This document shows, piece by piece, positions 61,352 through 64,000 of a stretch of 64,000 bases of DNA. The notes under the pieces are model-generated. The model was not told the origin of the DNA, searched no databases, and saw only the letters and a program-made list of their open reading frames with translations. Where the stretch lies: contig CM074132.1 in the NCBI GenBank assembly GCA_037178625.1, forward strand, positions 1,550,001 through 1,614,000, given 5' to 3'. The position numbers and the translations under genes were made by a program. The number at the start of each line of letters is the position of its first letter. Position 1 is the first letter of the stretch. The stretch comes from Skeletonema tropicum (taxonomy: Eukaryota > Bacillariophyta > Thalassiosirophyceae > Thalassiosirales > Thalassiosiraceae).

Positions 61352-63301
61352 TATATAGATCTCAGACCCCATGTTGACGAGGTCACGAGGGGTCCGGAGC
61401 GATCGTCACATTAGTAAAGAGGGTCCGCCAGTAGTAAGGATTGAACGGACAAGCAGAAAACATCTAAGAAGCGAGCGGCTTTCAAAGAAGAACGACGCCA
61501 GATGCAGAAAGATTTGTATTCAAATGACGGAGTGAGAAAGGCGTACCAAACCAAAGTGAAAAGTAGCTGGAGTTGCGAGGTCACTCTTTGCTTTATCAAC
61601 ACGCAGGTGCGATGACAACACTGAACATTTGAATGGGAGATAGACGCTTGGAATTTGGTTAGTAAGGAGGACCCGATCAAGACTCCACAACGCATTTTCC
61701 AAGCAGCTTATTAAATTTTTAAAGTTTGGTGAACGTCTTTGAGAGTCAACGTTCACGGGTTTTGTATGTCTTTTTCCCCCTCCCACCCTCACAACTCTCA
61801 TACGATGATGCGGATGGTGGGTTGGAGTGTATAATATTGTTGTCGCACATGGTGCGTATTGGTCCGGGGGGGTTCCTGACGCGTAGGACCCCTCCAGCAG
61901 CTCTTCTCTGCTCGATTTCGATCGGCATGGGCAGGGGACGTCTACTCTACGGATATTATTATTTTCCGGGGGGGTAGGTTGGTGAAGGACGTGAACGCCT
62001 TCTAGCAATTTGCTATGCTGGGGGTGTTCCACCATCAACTTTTGCTGATGGGGGACGGATGATGGATGTTGTATCGATCGATGTGTGGTAGAAGACGGAC
62101 GTGTTCTTCAATCAGTCAAATACGTATTTCATAATTTTGGTGGAGACCAGATGCCGCTAGGGGGGCATCGTCTGTGGAAGTTCCCCATCGAGCTGGAGTG
62201 TTAGTCATTGGTGGATGGTTCTCTAGCCAAGCTGAATATTAGGTACAGCTTGTATCGGACTATCCTTTGTGGAAGATATGCTGAGATATCTTTTACTGAT
62301 GAGGGGACGGGATGATGGATGTTGTATCGATGGGAGACCGAGGCTCTGTCCTTCCTACTGGGACCATCGGTGCCACATGTGCTGCTACGCATGCTACCCT
62401 TCCAATACGTCTTATGCATATGCCAACGAGTTCTTCAGCAGTTGCCCTACCAATCTGTCCTCCACGGAAGCAACAACCCGGTCACATAGTGAGAGGGTTG
62501 CCTACGCCTGCTTACCTATCTTCGGGGGAAGATGCTGCTGACGGACATGTGCATACTAAACAGTTACTTGCTGCTTCTTTGATACAAGTCTACCATGTGC
62601 TTTCGTATACAAGATGATGAAAGGTCCATCTTCTTCGGGGTCTCACTACCGCCCTAAAGCTAGTAGCGGGCCTTCTTCTTGTGTATGGAACTGATTATTG
62701 CGATGAATCTCCGATGACATCATGCGGTTTGGAACTGCATGGTTTATCTAGAACGGAGATAGCACTATCTCAACGATCAACGGGAGCAATGTATGAGTGT
62801 ATGACAGCCGAGGTTAGGTGTTAGTTGGGATACCGGGGGGGAGTCACCTGCGGTGTTTGGGTGACGCAATAAGATCCTCGTCAGTAGTTGATTAGACGTC
62901 TTATTCTGGGATGTCCATAAACTACTGTTATTCGGAACATATTGGGACCAGTCCTGTTTTGAGTTGACATCTTAGGAAACAGTGGATGCTGACGATTACT
63001 CTTATGGGGACGTCAGACCTGGACGGAAGCTCTTGCACAATGGAGAAGCTTGTGGACGACTGACTAAATGCCGAAGCTACTATGGTCTCTTGGTGTCAGT
63101 GGTGAGGTAGGGCAGGTACTCAGTCAAGTATTCCGCTACATCTCCAGTGATCGCATGCTGTTTGGAACAGCGATATGTTGTGCATGCTGCGACGCGATGA
63201 GGAAGCGAAGGCTGACACACAGCTTGGAGTTGTGTGTCATGACTTGCTACGGAGTTTCGTCTGCTTCAAAAGCCAGCGGTAGACTCAAGGTGTGCACTCG
63301 G

Positions 63302-63361
63302 GCGATACACTCCACCACACTCCTTTCATTTGCGATACACTCCACCACACTCCTTTCATTT
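63302..63361 (+). repeat. two exact tandem copies of a 30-bp unit
   Basis: The unit GCGATACACTCCACCACACT(+10) at 63302-63331 is repeated exactly at 63332-63361. Confidence 0.95.
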
Positions 63362-63957
63362 GTAACCTTTCCTCTGCTACCACATTGTGTGGCATGACTT
63401 GCTACGGAAATGCATCCTCTTCTAATGCCATCTACAAGAGATACAACTCCATCCACGCTTGCTTCATCTGCAACCTCCCAGCGGCGGCACTGTGAGGTAT
63501 GCTATTGTGGAGAGACGCCCATAACAATTGTCGGTGGTGGATGCTAGTTCAGTTGAAGGTGTGCCCTATGAAATCGGATGACATCGGACATCCCCAGGGC
63601 TTGCCTGTTTGGATCGCTTCGTGACTCCCTCCGTCCATGTGTGTGGATGACATACGCTGTTCTGTAATTCTTTCGTCGGCGCCCTCAAGAGTGACAGAAG
63701 AACGCAGGTCTGTAGTTAGGTTTGGCGGGAGGAGGGTTTGATCATATTCACATATTTCAGCGCGTGTGGCTACGCAGGCAGGATAGATGGGAAGATAGGA
63801 GATGGGCATATCCCAGCAGTCGGTAGTGTTCACCCACTACTAATGCTGAGGAGCCAAGTACCGAAGGAGCGAGCGGGGCGGCACATGTGGCTTCTTTCAT
63901 GACACTGCGCCATGCGTCTGTCAAACTACGTAGCCACTCTGATACAATTTGTTTTCC

Positions 63958-63972
63958 GGGGGGGGGGGGGGG
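63958..63972 (+). repeat. G15 homopolymer
   Basis: A run of 15 G close to the window edge, followed by TGTGTGTG-like sequence. Length is unreliable in any sequencing technology. Confidence 0.9.
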
Positions 63973-64000
63973 TGTGTGATTATGACGAAAGGAGAATGCC

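Larger units (their letters stand above)
61352..64000. other. 2.6-kb region without a supportable gene
   Basis: Only short frames on both strands, none with a motif. Repeated phrases: GGATGATGGATGTTGTATCG at 62057 and 62310, CATGACTTGCTACGG at about 63238 and 63393, and the 30-bp tandem noted separately. The repeat structure and Gly/Ser-poor random frames suggest non-coding or decayed sequence. Confidence 0.5.

Noticed and set aside
61520..62038. 172-codon minus-strand frame
   Set aside because: Irregular composition, no motif, overlapping frames on the other strand of equal quality; not supportable.

Overview
This 64-kb window is nuclear DNA from a photosynthetic stramenopile, almost certainly a diatom. 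The evidence is: spliced genes with short GTRAGT...AG introns; a Ty1/copia element of the kind common in diatoms; two paralogous DUF6824-type genes with polyglutamine; an HSF-type transcription factor; a ShKT/prolyl-4-hydroxylase fusion; and N-terminal signal peptides ending in an 'AF' motif (THAF-P, SVSAF-Q), the plastid-import signature of diatoms. No tRNA, rRNA, CRISPR, organellar or bacterial stretch was seen. Intron positions below were worked out by hand from splice consensus, reading phase and protein continuity.

Layout. 0-4 kb: 3' half of a copia retrotransposon (integrase, RT, RNase H, 3' LTR). 4-24.8 kb is gene-dense: a secreted discoidin-domain protein with (SPTD)n repeats, an F-box/LRR protein, two small hypotheticals, a PH-like protein, a lipocalin-like secreted protein, a ShKT-prolyl 4-hydroxylase, a KEOPS Pcc1 homologue, a J-domain protein broken by two in-frame TGA codons, a plastid-targeted PPR protein and an HSF. 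25-33 kb is a mobile/duplicated block: a hAT-like MITE with 8-bp target-site duplication (TSD), DUF6824 gene copy A, a 2.1-kb DNA transposon with a 6-bp TSD, and a decayed copy of the HSF gene. 33-40 kb: a DUF389 membrane protein, an RRM protein and a 7-TM receptor-like protein, all on the minus strand. 40.5-49.2 kb is transposon-rich: a mariner relic with TA TSD, a TTAA-flanked element, a 219-bp TA MITE, and an ORF-bearing element with short inverted ends and a candidate 8-bp TSD. 49.3-54.5 kb: an NCLX/CCX-type cation/Ca2+ exchanger, a single-domain ABC ATPase and a plastid-targeted HAD phosphatase. 54.5-60.2 kb: a secreted protein between inverted repeats, a small hypothetical gene and DUF6824 copy B in inverted orientation. 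60.8-61.35 kb: a TA-flanked element enclosing a Cys-rich mini-ORF. 61.4-64 kb: no supportable gene.

The most informative signals are two natural 'empty site' comparisons inside the window. The inverted duplicate at 58.1 kb shows the uninterrupted target of the 28.0-30.1-kb transposon (single CCGAAG). A tandem repeat at 40.6 kb shows the uninterrupted TA target of the mariner element. Together with precise TSDs these define the element ends from sequence alone. The 28-kb element, with a 25-bp perfect terminal inverted repeat (TIR), a 6-bp TSD and a split ORF I cannot assign to a known transposase, is the best candidate for something undescribed.

How genes may relate: four minus/plus pairs are packed tightly (J protein/PPR with 3 bp between stop codons; exchanger/ABC with 31 bp; P4H/Pcc1; ABC/HAD divergent with a TGACGTCA palindrome between them). 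Otherwise the genes look functionally independent, as is usual in a eukaryotic chromosome.
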